Below are positions 37,311 to 46,946 of a stretch of DNA of 64,000 bases, piece after piece (positions within the stretch are counted from its first letter, which is position 1; each line of letters opens with the position of its first letter). The position numbers and the translations under genes are program-made. A model generated the notes under the pieces. That model searched no databases. It had not been told where the DNA came from and saw only the letters and a list, made by a program, of their open reading frames with translations. This DNA is from Pusillimonas noertemannii (GTDB taxonomy: Bacteria; Pseudomonadota; Gammaproteobacteria; Burkholderiales; Burkholderiaceae_B): NCBI RefSeq assembly GCF_003096595.1, contig NZ_QEKO01000002.1:125064-189063 (forward strand), read 5' to 3'.

Positions 37311-39218
37311 TCAGCCCAGAAGCAGCTTGTTCATCCGCTTGACGAAGCCCGCTGCGTCCTCGAGCTGGGCGCCTTCGGCCAGCATGGCCTGGTCGAGCAG
37401 AAGCCGGGCCCATTCATCGAAGGCCTCGTCCTGCGCCTGGTCGATGCGGGCAACCAAGGCATGGCCTGGGTTGATCTCGAGTATGGGCTTGGCCTCGGGC
37501 GCCTGCTGGCCCGCGGCCTGCAGCATGCGGCGCAGATGGGGGCTGAGCTCGTCGGCATCGACCACCACGCAAGCCGGCGAATCGACCAGGCGCGCCGTAA
37601 CGCGCACCTCTTTCACCCGTTCGCCCAAGGCCTTCTGCAGGCGCTCGACCAGCGGCTTCATGGATTCGGCCTGTTCGCTTTGCTGCTTCTTTTCCTCCTC
37701 GTCGGCCAGCTCGTCCAGGTCGAGGCCGCCCTTGGCGACCGACACCAGCTTCTTGCCCTCGAATTCGTGCAGGAAAGAAAGCATCCACTCGTCGACGCGG
37801 TCGGACATCAGCAGCACCTCGAGCCCCTTCTTGCGGAAGATCTCCAACTGCGGGCTGTTGGCGGCCGCCGAGTACGATTCGGCCGTGATGTAGTAGATGC
37901 TGTCCTGCCCTTCCTTCATGCGACCCACATAGTCGGCCAGCGACACCGACTGCGCCGGGCTTTCAGTGTGGGTAGAGGCAAAGCGCAGCAGCTTGGCGAT
38001 GCGCTCGCGGTTGGCCGGGTCTTCCCCCGTGCCCTCTTTGACCACCTGGCCGAACTGCTCCCAGAATTCGGCGTACTGCTCGGCCTGGTTCTCGGCCAGG
38101 TCTTCAAGCAGCGACAGCACACGCTTGGCCGAGCCCTCTCGTATGGCCTTCACGTCGCGGCTTTCCTGCAAGATTTCACGCGACACGTTCAGCGGCAGAT
38201 CGGCCGAATCGATCACCCCGCGCACGAAGCGCAGGTAGTTGGGCAGCAACTGTTCGGCGTCGTCCATGATGAAGACGCGCTTTACGTACAGCTTTACGCC
38301 GCGGCGGCCATCGCGGTCCCAGAGATCCATGGGCGCCTGCTTGGGCACGTACAGCAGCTGCGTATATTCGCTGCGGCCTTCCACCCGGTTGTGCGTCCAG
38401 GCCAGCGGGTCGCTGAAATCGTGCGCAATATGCTTGTAGAACTCTTGGTACTGCTCGTCGGTGATCTCGGACTTGGCTCGCGTCCACAGCGCGCTGGCCT
38501 GGTTCACCGTTTCCCATTCGTCGGTCTTTACCTGCTCGGATTTCTCGCTGTCCCACTCTTCCTTGCGCATCTGCACCGGCAGCGAAATGTGGTCGGAATA
38601 GCGGCGCAGCACCTCGCGCAGCTTCCAGCCGCTCAGGAATTCGTCGTCGCCTTCGCGCAGATGCAGGGTAACCGAGGTGCCCCGATCGGCCTTTTCCACC
38701 TGGGCCACGGTGAACTCGCCCTGGCCGTCCGATTCCCACTGCACGCCCTCGGCGGCATCGAGCCCGGCACGGCGGCTGCGCACAGTAACCTTGTCGGCCA
38801 CGATGAAGGAAGAATAAAAGCCCACGCCAAACTGGCCGATAAGATGGGCGTCCTTCTGCTTGTCGCCCGTAAGGCGCGAGAAGAACTCTTTGGTGCCCGA
38901 ACGCGCGATGGTGCCCAGGTTGGCCACCGCCTCGTCGCGCGACAGCCCGATGCCGTTGTCGGAAATGGTGATGGTGCGCGCTTGGGCATCGTATTCCACC
39001 CGTACCCGAAGTTCGGCATCACCCTGCATCAACTCGGGCTTGTCGATGGCCTCGAAGCGCAGCTTGTCGCAGGCGTCCGAAGCGTTCGAGACGAGTTCGC
39101 GCAGGAAGATTTCCTTGTTGCTGTACAAGGAATGAATCATCAGGTGCAGAAGCTGTTTAACTTCGGCCTGAAACCCCAGGGTTTCGGAGGGCGTGTTGGT
39201 CGATTCGGCTTGAGTCAT
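37311..39218 (-). CDS. htpG: Molecular chaperone HtpG (Hsp90)
   Basis: This 635-residue Hsp90 has the GHKL ATPase domain ([35 protein letters not shown]), the middle domain ([18 protein letters not shown]) and the C-terminal dimerisation domain. The start [10 protein letters not shown] is the family one; the open frame continues 45 codons upstream without support. Confidence 0.95.
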   Translation of the reverse strand: MTQAESTNTPSETLGFQAEVKQLLHLMIHSLYSNKEIFLRELVSNASDACDKLRFEAIDKPELMQGDAELRVRVEYDAQARTITISDNGIGLSRDEAVANLGTIARSGTKEFFSRLTGDKQKDAHLIGQFGVGFYSSFIVADKVTVRSRRAGLDAAEGVQWESDGQGEFTVAQVEKADRGTSVTLHLREGDDEFLSGWKLREVLRRYSDHISLPVQMRKEEWDSEKSEQVKTDEWETVNQASALWTRAKSEITDEQYQEFYKHIAHDFSDPLAWTHNRVEGRSEYTQLLYVPKQAPMDLWDRDGRRGVKLYVKRVFIMDDAEQLLPNYLRFVRGVIDSADLPLNVSREILQESRDVKAIREGSAKRVLSLLEDLAENQAEQYAEFWEQFGQVVKEGTGEDPANRERIAKLLRFASTHTESPAQSVSLADYVGRMKEGQDSIYYITAESYSAAANSPQLEIFRKKGLEVLLMSDRVDEWMLSFLHEFEGKKLVSVAKGGLDLDELADEEEKKQQSEQAESMKPLVERLQKALGERVKEVRVTARLVDSPACVVVDADELSPHLRRMLQAAGQQAPEAKPILEINPGHALVARIDQAQDEAFDEWARLLLDQAMLAEGAQLEDAAGFVKRMNKLLLG

Positions 39219-39365
39219 GGCTTGCTCGGCAAAAATTAAAAACGTAGAAAGATCAGCGACATACCCCGCCTGGAGCTGGGCCTGGCACCGCGCCGCCGCG
39301 CGGCATGGAAAATGCTGCAGCCCCTGAAATGGGGGCATACGCCGCAATTTCAAGACCCCAGCCGG

Positions 39366-39394
39366 TTGTCGGTGCAGGGATGTCGGCGTATAGT
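39366..39394 (+). promoter_or_regulatory. Candidate sigma-70 promoter of the nor cluster
   Basis: TTGTCG (39366-39371), a 17-bp spacer and TATAGT (39389-39394) form a plausible -35/-10 pair about 60 bp before the first nor-linked start codon. I found no convincing FNR, NnrR or sigma-54 site in this gap. Confidence 0.4.
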
Positions 39395-39455
39395 GGCGGC
39401 AGGCGATATGGCCAAGCGAGGCCGCCGTAAAGAATCAGAACAAGGGGGGTACACC

Positions 39456-39581
39456 GTGGGCACACGCGTCCTGTTTTCGATTTTGCGCATTGTTGGCTAT
39501 TTGGTTGTTTTACTGATGTTGGCAGCCATTATCTACGCCGGCGCAACAGGCATCCGCTACTGGTCCGGCATCGGCGTCTGA
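39456..39581 (+). CDS. 41-residue single-helix membrane protein preceding norC
   Basis: It starts at GTG behind a strong ribosome binding site (AAGGGGGG, 6-nt spacer). The peptide is one hydrophobic helix (VLFSILRIVGYLVVLLMLAA) ending GIRYWSGIGV. An upstream in-frame ATG (39408) would give 57 residues with a very basic N-terminus but has no good binding site. norC starts 13 bp after its stop, so it belongs to the nor operon and may be a small structural or assembly subunit. I do not recognise the family. Confidence 0.65.
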   Translation: MGTRVLFSILRIVGYLVVLLMLAAIIYAGATGIRYWSGIGV

Positions 39582-39594
39582 CAAAGGGGCCAAC

Positions 39595-40464
39595 ATGAAC
39601 AAGCGCCAAACAAGAATCTTCGCCATTGCCTCTACGGCCATTGCCAGCCTGGTCTTCCTTGTTCTTACTGTCGACAGCCACCGGCAGTTTCCCAAGCTGA
39701 CCAATTCGCAAAACATTACCGACGAAGTCGTGCGCGGCCAAAACGTCTGGCACGCCAACAACTGTATCAACTGCCATACGATACTGGGCGAAGGCGCCTA
39801 CTATGCGCCCGACCTCACCAAGATTACCCAGCATCGCGGCGCACCGTATCTTACGGCCTTTCTCAAAGACCCCTCGCAGTTCTACGACGAGCAGCGCCAC
39901 CGGCGCCTCATGCCCAACCCTAATTTGTCCGACCAGGAAATCTCCGACCTTATCGCCTTCATGGACTGGGTCTCGCATATCGACAACCAGGGCTGGCCGC
40001 CACGCCCCATTCTGGTTACCGGCGGCTCCATTCCCGGTACCGAGCTCAGCATCGCGCAGCAAGACCAAAGCCCCTCTAGTGCCGAAGCCGGCGGCCAGCC
40101 CCCCGGCGCGCGTCCGGTCGACAGCTCCAACGATCCCATCGCCCTGGGGCAGGCCCTGTTCCACGAAGCCGTGCCCACCTGTGCGGCCTGTCACTCGGTG
40201 GCGCCCGGCGTAAACCTGGCCGGGCCCTCGCTGGCCAACCTGGCCGCCACCGCGCAAAAGGTGATCGATTCGCCCGAGTACAAAGGCAGGGCCACCACGG
40301 TCGAAGGATTCATCCACGAATCCATTGTCGAGCCCAGCGCCTACCTGCATCCCGGGCCCATGTATTCAGCCAATGGCGTGTCGTTCATGCCGCCCTCGTA
40401 CGGCAAAGACCTGACCGAAGAGCAGATCGACCACCTGGTCGCCTATCTGGCCTCGTTCAAATAA
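39595..40464 (+). CDS. norC: Nitric oxide reductase cytochrome c subunit, two-haem form
   Basis: This 289-residue protein has an N-terminal membrane anchor, then a NorC-type haem c domain with CINCH (C57, C60, H61) and an axial Met candidate in RRLMPNP. A proline-rich linker (about 150-175) leads to a second cytochrome c domain with CAACH (C196, C199, H200) and VSFMPPSYG. Ordinary NorC is about 150 residues with one haem. It passes electrons to NorB at the periplasmic face of the inner membrane. The extra domain probably acts as a tethered donor. Confidence 0.9.
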   Translation: MNKRQTRIFAIASTAIASLVFLVLTVDSHRQFPKLTNSQNITDEVVRGQNVWHANNCINCHTILGEGAYYAPDLTKITQHRGAPYLTAFLKDPSQFYDEQRHRRLMPNPNLSDQEISDLIAFMDWVSHIDNQGWPPRPILVTGGSIPGTELSIAQQDQSPSSAEAGGQPPGARPVDSSNDPIALGQALFHEAVPTCAACHSVAPGVNLAGPSLANLAATAQKVIDSPEYKGRATTVEGFIHESIVEPSAYLHPGPMYSANGVSFMPPSYGKDLTEEQIDHLVAYLASFK

Positions 40465-40502
40465 ACGCCCAACTGAGCAGCCCATCGGAACCTGGAGTCG
40501 CC

Positions 40503-41921
40503 ATGCGTTATAAAACCCAATCCGTCGCCTACTGGTACTTTGCTCTTGCGATGATCTTGTTCGGCCTGCAGATGGTGTTCGGCCTGCTTTCGGCGGCCAA
40601 ATACCTGGGGCCCGACCCGCTGCTTAACGTCATGGCCTTCGACGTTACCAAAACCATACACACCAACCTGCTGATCGTATGGGTGCTTACGGGCTTCATG
40701 GGCGCCACCTACTGGATCGTGGCCGATGAGTCGCGCACCGAGCTCTACAGCGCCAAGCTGGCCTATATACAGCTGATACTCTGGGCCATCATGGGCGTAA
40801 CGGCTGTTATCGGCTATTTCTTCGGCTACGGCACCGGCAACAAGCTGCTCGAGCAACCGCTGCCGCACAAAATAGCCATTGTCGTGTGCATGCTCATCTT
40901 CCTGTACAACATCGGCATGACCATAAAAAAGTCAGGCCGTTTCACCACCACCGAAGGCGTGCTGCTGCTGGGCCTGGCCAGCTCGGCCGTACTGTACCTG
41001 CCGGCCCTGCTGCACTACGAGAACTACGTCGTCTCCATCTACTATCGCTGGTGGACCATCCACCTGTGGGTCGAGGGCGTGTGGGAAATGATCCAGGGCG
41101 CTTTCCTGGCCTACCTGCTTATCCGCCTTTCGGGCGCCGACCGCGAAGTGCTTGAAAAATGGCTGTACGTGATTGTGGGCCTGGTGTTCATCGCCGGCAT
41201 ATTGGGCACCGCCCACCACTATTACTGGGTGGGCGTGCCCGCCTACTGGCTGCCGCTGGGCGGCTTCTTCAGCGCGCTCGAGCCCGTGGCCCTGGTGGGC
41301 ATGGCCATGTATGCATATTTTTCCATACGCCGATCGGGCGTGCGCCACCCCAATGTGCTGGCCCTGCACTGGACCATCGGCAGCGCCGTGTTCACGCTGT
41401 TCGGCGCCGGCCTGCTGGGCCTGGCCCATACCTTTCCGGACATCAACAAATGGACCCACGGCACGCTGATCACCGCCATGCACGGCCATGCCGCCTTCTA
41501 CGGCGCCTATGTCATGATCATTCTGGCCGTCATCACCTACGCCATGCCCACCATGACGCGCAACCGCCCAGAAGAAGGCAGCAGCATAGGCTATTGGGCT
41601 TTCTGGCTGCAAATCGCCGGCATGTTCGGCATGACGCTTTCCTTTGCCACCGCCGGCATCGGCCAGGTGTACCTTGAGCGCGTGCTGGGCATAGGCTACC
41701 TCGACGTGCAGCTGAAGATACAGGTGCACTTCCTCATGCTGGTGGCCACCGCATCGCTCTTTGTCGTCGGCGTGGGGCTGTTCATCTGGGATTTCTTCCG
41801 CCACGCGCCCATACTCAATGGCGCGGCCGGCAACGGCCAGGGCCAGCCGGCTGGCGGCGCCCACCACAGCGCGGCGCCGCCCCTGCATGACAGCCGCTAT
41901 GCCAACCAACGATCAAGCTGA
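40503..41921 (+). CDS. norB: Nitric oxide reductase catalytic subunit NorB
   Basis: This 472-residue inner-membrane protein has 12 predicted helices of the haem-copper oxidase superfamily. It reduces NO to N2O. Histidines for haem b, haem b3 and FeB are seen in HTNLLIVW, GTAHHYYWVG, AMHGHAAFYG and QVHFL. It lacks the N-terminal extension of quinol-dependent qNor, matching the presence of NorC. The last 30 residues are a hydrophilic His/Pro-rich tail. Confidence 0.95.
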   Translation: MRYKTQSVAYWYFALAMILFGLQMVFGLLSAAKYLGPDPLLNVMAFDVTKTIHTNLLIVWVLTGFMGATYWIVADESRTELYSAKLAYIQLILWAIMGVTAVIGYFFGYGTGNKLLEQPLPHKIAIVVCMLIFLYNIGMTIKKSGRFTTTEGVLLLGLASSAVLYLPALLHYENYVVSIYYRWWTIHLWVEGVWEMIQGAFLAYLLIRLSGADREVLEKWLYVIVGLVFIAGILGTAHHYYWVGVPAYWLPLGGFFSALEPVALVGMAMYAYFSIRRSGVRHPNVLALHWTIGSAVFTLFGAGLLGLAHTFPDINKWTHGTLITAMHGHAAFYGAYVMIILAVITYAMPTMTRNRPEEGSSIGYWAFWLQIAGMFGMTLSFATAGIGQVYLERVLGIGYLDVQLKIQVHFLMLVATASLFVVGVGLFIWDFFRHAPILNGAAGNGQGQPAGGAHHSAAPPLHDSRYANQRSS

Positions 41922-41922
41922 T

Positions 41923-42741
41923 ATGAACCCGCCCGGCAACACAGTCGCCCGACTGGCGCCGGGCCAGCAGCCCCCCTACTATCTGCCCCATGGCAACGAG
42001 GTGCAGCTGTTCGAGCAATGCCACCAGAACCGCCTGGCCGTCATGCTCAAAGGCCCCACTGGCTGCGGCAAGACACGTTTCGTGGAATATATGGCCTGGA
42101 AGCTGGGCCGCCCCCTGGTTACCGTTTCCTGCCACGACGATCTCACCGCCAGCGACCTGATCGGCCGCTTTCTAATACGGCACAACGACACCGTGTGGCA
42201 CGACGGCCCCCTGGCCGCCGCCGTGCGCCAAGGCGCCATCTGCTATCTTGACGAAGTGGTCGAGGCCCGGCAAGACACCATCGTCGTGCTGCACCCCCTT
42301 ACCGACCACCGGCGCATCCTGCCCATGGACAAGACCGGCGAAGTGCTCGAGGCCCCGCCCGGCTTCCAGCTGGTCATCTCGTACAACCCGGGCTACCAGC
42401 GCATGCTGAAAGATTTAAAGCCCAGCACGCGCCAGCGTTTCGTCGCGCTTGATTTCGAGTTTCCTCCGGCCGAACGCGAGGCGCAGATCGTGGCCGCCGA
42501 AAGCGGCATTGACGCCGCCCAGGCCACCGCCCTGGTCGCCCTGGCGCACAAGCTGCGCGCCTTTCAAGACCGCGGCCTGGCCGAAGTGCCCAGCACCCGG
42601 CTGCTGGTGGCCACCGCCGGCCTTATTTCACGCGGCATTCCCGCGCGCGAAGCCTGCTATGCCGGGCTGGTCTCGCCCCTTTCGGACGACGCCTCGCTGG
42701 CCGGCGCCATGCGCGACCTGGTCGATCTAAGCTTTACCTGA
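41923..42741 (+). CDS. norQ: NorQ, MoxR-type AAA+ ATPase for NOR activation
   Basis: This 272-residue AAA+ protein has Walker A GPTGCGKT, Walker B AICYLDE and an arginine-finger region (PSTRQRFVAL). NorQ and NorD remodel NorBC to insert the non-haem iron. The ATG at 41923 lies one base after the norB stop; in-frame ATGs at 41887 and 41899 would overlap norB. Confidence 0.93.
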   Translation: MNPPGNTVARLAPGQQPPYYLPHGNEVQLFEQCHQNRLAVMLKGPTGCGKTRFVEYMAWKLGRPLVTVSCHDDLTASDLIGRFLIRHNDTVWHDGPLAAAVRQGAICYLDEVVEARQDTIVVLHPLTDHRRILPMDKTGEVLEAPPGFQLVISYNPGYQRMLKDLKPSTRQRFVALDFEFPPAEREAQIVAAESGIDAAQATALVALAHKLRAFQDRGLAEVPSTRLLVATAGLISRGIPAREACYAGLVSPLSDDASLAGAMRDLVDLSFT

Positions 42742-42748
42742 AGCGGCC

Positions 42749-44836
42749 ATGGCCGAAGCCGAAGACGTACTGCAAGACGCAGCCCGCCACGCCACCATCT
42801 ATGCGCGCAGCCTGTGGCTGCGGCATCGCGGCCCTGAAAACAAGCCCCGCCCCATCGTGCTGGCTCAGGTGGCCGAACGGCTGGACCTGCTGACAAGCGC
42901 CGTGTTCAACCGGCAGCATGCCCTGCGCATCGCCCAGGCCCCCGCGCCGCCCACCATGCTGGTTCGGCTGTTCCGGCGCCATGATGTGCATCGCTTCGGC
43001 AGCGGCACGGGCGGCGGCACGAGTTGCAGCGTACCCGCCACCGATGGGCATTCCATCTGGCTGCCGAACGATGTAGGCGCCGTGGACATGCCTGTGGCCA
43101 TTGCGCGCTACCGCGCTATGGCGCTGCAGCAGGCCATGCGCGGCGCGCGGGGCAGCGCCTTGAAGCTTCCCGCCTCTAACGCAGAAGCCGCTTCCGCAAC
43201 GCGCCTCGAGCCCTTGATAACAGCCCTGTATCTGCTGCTGGAAGCCCAGGCCGCCGATATCGAGCTGCTGCGGCGCCTGCCCGGCGCGGCCAGCGACATA
43301 AGGGGCTTGCGGCAATGGGTGCTGAAGGGCTACCAGGCCAAGCCGCCTTCGCTGCCCGCCGCCTGCCAGGCCGTGCAAGCATTGAAGCTGGCCGTCTTGA
43401 AGATGGACGCCGCCCAGGCATCCCCCCAACTGCCCTACACCGCCACCCCTGAAGAATCGCTGGCCGTCGCCCGCGAGCTCGCCGCGCACCTGGGCGCAAA
43501 TTTCCCGCGGAACACACTGCCGCAACGCCGCGCCCTGCTTCACGATGCCTGGACCGGCGATCTGTACCCGCCGGGCGCCCAAGCCCTGCTCGAACAAGAA
43601 GCCGCGAACACGCCTCAAGACCAAGGCGCCAAACCGCCCCGCAGCGCCCGCATGCCGCGCCGGCCCAAGGAACGCAAGGCACGCGAAGACGAAGACAAGC
43701 GCAGCCAGGGCACCTGGATGGTGCAGACCGCTCCGCCGCTTGAGCAGGCCGAAGACCCGCGCGGCATGCAGCGCCCCGCCGACCGCGACGAAGACACTCC
43801 GGCGGAGGAATTTGCCGACGCCCTTTCTGAACTGGACGAAGCCCGCCTCGTCTCGACCCCCGGCGCCGCCAAAGAGGTGCTGCTTTCCGACGACCCGCCC
43901 GACAAGCGCAGCCTGCTCAAGGCCAAGCCCGCGGACACCACGGCCCGCCGCCTGTACTACCCCGAATGGGACTGGCGCCAGGGCGGCTACCGTCTGCCCG
44001 GCGCCGCCGTGCACCTGCTGCCTCCACAGGCCGGAGAACAGCAATGGGTGAAGCAGACCCTGGAGCAATACCAGACCGTGCTCGAAGCCATACGCAAGCG
44101 CTTCGAAGTGCTGCGCGCCGAAAGGCTTTGGCTGCGCCGCCAAATGGACGGCAATGAAGTGGACCTGGACGCCTATATAGAAGGCCGCGCCGACGTGCGC
44201 GCCGGCCTGCCCATGCCCCAGGCGCTGTACCGGGTGCAGCGGCCCGAGTCGCGCGACCTGGCCATTACCCTGCTGATAGACATCAGCGGCTCCACCGATT
44301 CCTGGCTGACGGGCGGCAAGCGCATTATCGACGTAGAGCGCGAAGCCCTGTTGCTGGTGTGCATCGCCCTGGAGCGGCTGGGCGCCCCCTATTCCATACA
44401 GGCCTTCTCGGGCGAAGGGCCCCAAGGCGTGACCCTGATCGAAGTCAAGGCCTTCGACGAGCCCTACAGCAACGACATCGCCCTGCGCATCGCCGCCCTG
44501 GATTCCCAGCACTACACCCGCGCCGGCGCCGCCCTGCGCCACGCCACCGCCGTGCTCATGAAACAATACGCCCGGCATCGCCTGCTGCTGCTGCTTTCAG
44601 ACGGCAAGCCCAACGACGTGGACGAATACGAAGGACGCTACGGCGTGGAAGACATGAAGAAGGCCGTGGACGAAGCCAAGCTACAGGGCGTCTTTCCTTT
44701 CTGCCTGACCATAGACCGGCACGCGGCCGGTTATTTGCAGGGCATATTCGGCGCCCGCCAATACGCCCTGCTGCCCCACGCCGAGGCCCTGCCCACCGTG
44801 CTGCTCGACTGGATGCGCAAATTGGTGGCGCACTAA
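42749..44836 (+). CDS. norD: NorD, VWA-domain NOR activation protein
   Basis: This 695-residue protein has a helical N-terminal region, a charged low-complexity middle (about 285-350) and a C-terminal von Willebrand A domain with the MIDAS motif DISGSTDSW. It is the partner of the NorQ ATPase in NOR maturation. It starts 7 bp after norQ and is the last gene of the nor cluster; no terminator was seen. Confidence 0.93.
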   Translation: MAEAEDVLQDAARHATIYARSLWLRHRGPENKPRPIVLAQVAERLDLLTSAVFNRQHALRIAQAPAPPTMLVRLFRRHDVHRFGSGTGGGTSCSVPATDGHSIWLPNDVGAVDMPVAIARYRAMALQQAMRGARGSALKLPASNAEAASATRLEPLITALYLLLEAQAADIELLRRLPGAASDIRGLRQWVLKGYQAKPPSLPAACQAVQALKLAVLKMDAAQASPQLPYTATPEESLAVARELAAHLGANFPRNTLPQRRALLHDAWTGDLYPPGAQALLEQEAANTPQDQGAKPPRSARMPRRPKERKAREDEDKRSQGTWMVQTAPPLEQAEDPRGMQRPADRDEDTPAEEFADALSELDEARLVSTPGAAKEVLLSDDPPDKRSLLKAKPADTTARRLYYPEWDWRQGGYRLPGAAVHLLPPQAGEQQWVKQTLEQYQTVLEAIRKRFEVLRAERLWLRRQMDGNEVDLDAYIEGRADVRAGLPMPQALYRVQRPESRDLAITLLIDISGSTDSWLTGGKRIIDVEREALLLVCIALERLGAPYSIQAFSGEGPQGVTLIEVKAFDEPYSNDIALRIAALDSQHYTRAGAALRHATAVLMKQYARHRLLLLLSDGKPNDVDEYEGRYGVEDMKKAVDEAKLQGVFPFCLTIDRHAAGYLQGIFGARQYALLPHAEALPTVLLDWMRKLVAH

Positions 44837-44941
44837 GGGGCAGGCAAAGCAGCCCTGGCTCCAAGACCCTTCCGCCCTTCGATTTTCCCCGAATCAATTT
44901 CGAACCGGCCCTTGCCGCAGGGCGAGTTTCCCTATATGCTT

Positions 44942-44975
44942 TTCTTAATACAGAACAGCGTTCTATATATAAGAA
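44942..44975. promoter_or_regulatory. Extended AT-rich inverted repeat, probable operator
   Basis: Nested arms TTCTTA (44942-44947) / TAAGAA (44970-44975) and AGAAC (44952-44956) / GTTCT (44960-44964) surround AGC. It lies 64 bp before the binding-protein gene and overlaps TATATA-type -10 sequences, so it is a likely regulator site (IclR- or GntR-like symmetry). No such regulator is in the window. Confidence 0.5.
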
Positions 44976-45038
44976 TTATATCGACAGCAACCAGTAGCAA
45001 GAAAACCGCTTTCAAACCCAGTCTCAAGGAAGACCGGC

Positions 45039-46076
45039 ATGAAGAAGATTGCACTACTGCTTTTCACTTGGCTGGCCATGGGCAGCGCCGGTGCCCAGGC
45101 GCCCAGCACCCTGGCCGAGCTTGCCGCCTACCAGGGCCCTGACCGCGAACAGATGCTGATAGACGGCGCCCGCAAAGAAGGCGGCCTTACCCTGTACACC
45201 TCGCAGCAGCTGGACGACACCAACCTGGTCGTCGAAGCCTTTGAAAAGAAGTATGGCCTGAAAGTAAAAGTATGGCGTTCGGGACCCGACAGCATCGTGC
45301 CGCGCATCATCAATGAAATCGCCAGCCAGCGCTACGCCTACGACGTGGTCGAGACCGAGGGCCAGGCGCTCGAGGCCCTGCAGACCGAAGGCCTGCTGCA
45401 AGCCGTCAAGTCGCCCCACCTGCAAGAACTGGTTCCCCAAGCCCTGCGCCCCCACGGCGAATGGGTGGGCACCCGCCTGCTGATCTTCTCCCAGGCCTAC
45501 AACACCGACCTCATCAAGAAAGAAGACCTGCCCAAAACCTACCAAGACCTGGCCGACCCCAAATGGAAAGGCAAGCTGGGCATAGAAACCAAGGACGAAG
45601 AATGGTTCTACAGCCTGATGCAGAAAATGGGCCAGGAGGACGGCCTGGCGCTGTTCCGCAAAATAGGCGAAACAAACGGGTTTTCGGTACGCAAGGGCCA
45701 CACCCTGCTGACCAACCTGGTCGCCTCGGGCGAAGTGCCCCTGGCCCTAACCGTGTACAACGCCCGCGTGGAACAGCTTAAGAACAAGGGCGCCCCCATA
45801 GACTGGTTCGTCATGCAGCCCACCCTGGCCCAGGTAAACGGGACCGGCGTTTCGCGCCACGCCCCCAACCCCCACGCCGCCCTGCTGTTCATGGACTTCC
45901 TGCTGACCGAATCGCAGCGCATTCTTTCCAAGCGCGACGTCATCGCCACCAACAAGAACTGCCCCTCGCCGCTTTCGGACTTCCCCTTTGAAACCACCGA
46001 CCCGGCCAAGCTAATCGGCCAGGGCGACAAATGGGTGCGCATCTACCAGGACGTCATCAATACCCAGCCGCGCTGA
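45039..46076 (+). CDS. Periplasmic ABC-type substrate-binding protein (Fe3+-type family)
   Basis: This 345-residue protein has a signal peptide ending GSAGAQA and a class II periplasmic binding fold (GLTLYTSQQLDDTNLVVEAFEKKYG, YDVVETEG, YNTDLIKKEDLPKTYQDL) similar to the AfuA/PotD-like extracellular solute-binding family 1. No permease or ATPase gene is adjacent, so it is an orphan binding protein. The following hydrolase and SDR suggest an organic-acid or aromatic ligand, not necessarily iron. Confidence 0.85.
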   Translation: MKKIALLLFTWLAMGSAGAQAPSTLAELAAYQGPDREQMLIDGARKEGGLTLYTSQQLDDTNLVVEAFEKKYGLKVKVWRSGPDSIVPRIINEIASQRYAYDVVETEGQALEALQTEGLLQAVKSPHLQELVPQALRPHGEWVGTRLLIFSQAYNTDLIKKEDLPKTYQDLADPKWKGKLGIETKDEEWFYSLMQKMGQEDGLALFRKIGETNGFSVRKGHTLLTNLVASGEVPLALTVYNARVEQLKNKGAPIDWFVMQPTLAQVNGTGVSRHAPNPHAALLFMDFLLTESQRILSKRDVIATNKNCPSPLSDFPFETTDPAKLIGQGDKWVRIYQDVINTQPR

Positions 46077-46151
46077 GCCGTGAACTTTCATAAACGCCGC
46101 CCGGTGCCCCGCGCCCGGCGCGCCCACCCCCCCTGTATTCAAGGAGACGCA

Positions 46152-46946
46152 GTGAACGAGCAGATCAACGCCAACGGCCTGGAAGGCCAGCTTTTCATGC
46201 CCCATGGCGAGCCCGGCGAGGACGCCGTCATCATTCTTCATGAGCGCTACGGCCTGGCCCAGCACACCCTTGACCTGGCCCAGAAGCTGGCCAACGACGG
46301 CTACGTGGCCCTGGCCCCCAACCTGTTCTCGCGCTGGGAGGGCGATAAAGAAGCCCTCAAGGCCGGTGAAGTGCGCGTGGTCATGCCCGACGACGACATC
46401 GCCCTGGCCATAGACCAGGCCATAGACCTGCTGCGCGCACACAAAAGCCTGAACATACAGCGCATCTTCCTGATGGGCGTGTGCCAAAGCGGCCGCTACC
46501 CCTTCGTGGTGGCCAGCCGCCGCCACGACATTAGCGCCTGCATCGTGTTCTACGGCGGCACCCAAGAGCGCGACTGGGGTGCCAACGAATTGCAACCCAT
46601 GGCCATGCCCGACATGCTGGCCAAGATACAAGTGCCCTCCTTCTTCGTGTACGGCGAAGCCGACCACAGCATATCCATTGACAACATCCGGCGCTTTCGC
46701 AACACCCTTGAAGAACACCGCAAAAGCTACCGCATGCGCATACTTAAGAACTCGCCCCACGGCTTCATGAACGACACCATGCCCGGCCGATACCGCCCCG
46801 ACGACACCAAAGTGGCCTGGCAGATGCTGCTGGACTTCATGCAAGAAGTGCGCAACGGCCAATGGCCCCAAGACACCGTGCATTGGGAATTTCTTTCCGA
46901 TACCAGCCCCAGCTACGACTTCAGCAAGAACGTGCGCCAGGCATGA
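46152..46946 (+). CDS. Dienelactone hydrolase family protein
   Basis: The 264-residue product starts at GTG behind AAGGAG. Catalytic residues of dienelactone hydrolase are visible: Cys in MGVCQSGRYP, Asp in GEADHS, His in SPHGFMND, and Glu in HERYGLA. The family hydrolyses dienelactones or related esters in aromatic degradation; the real substrate is unknown. It overlaps the next SDR gene by ATGA. Confidence 0.88.
   Translation: MNEQINANGLEGQLFMPHGEPGEDAVIILHERYGLAQHTLDLAQKLANDGYVALAPNLFSRWEGDKEALKAGEVRVVMPDDDIALAIDQAIDLLRAHKSLNIQRIFLMGVCQSGRYPFVVASRRHDISACIVFYGGTQERDWGANELQPMAMPDMLAKIQVPSFFVYGEADHSISIDNIRRFRNTLEEHRKSYRMRILKNSPHGFMNDTMPGRYRPDDTKVAWQMLLDFMQEVRNGQWPQDTVHWEFLSDTSPSYDFSKNVRQA

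Noticed and set aside
39219-39455. Search for FNR, NnrR or sigma-54 sites upstream of the nor cluster
   Set aside because: No sequence matched these consensus sites well enough; only a sigma-70-like pair was seen.
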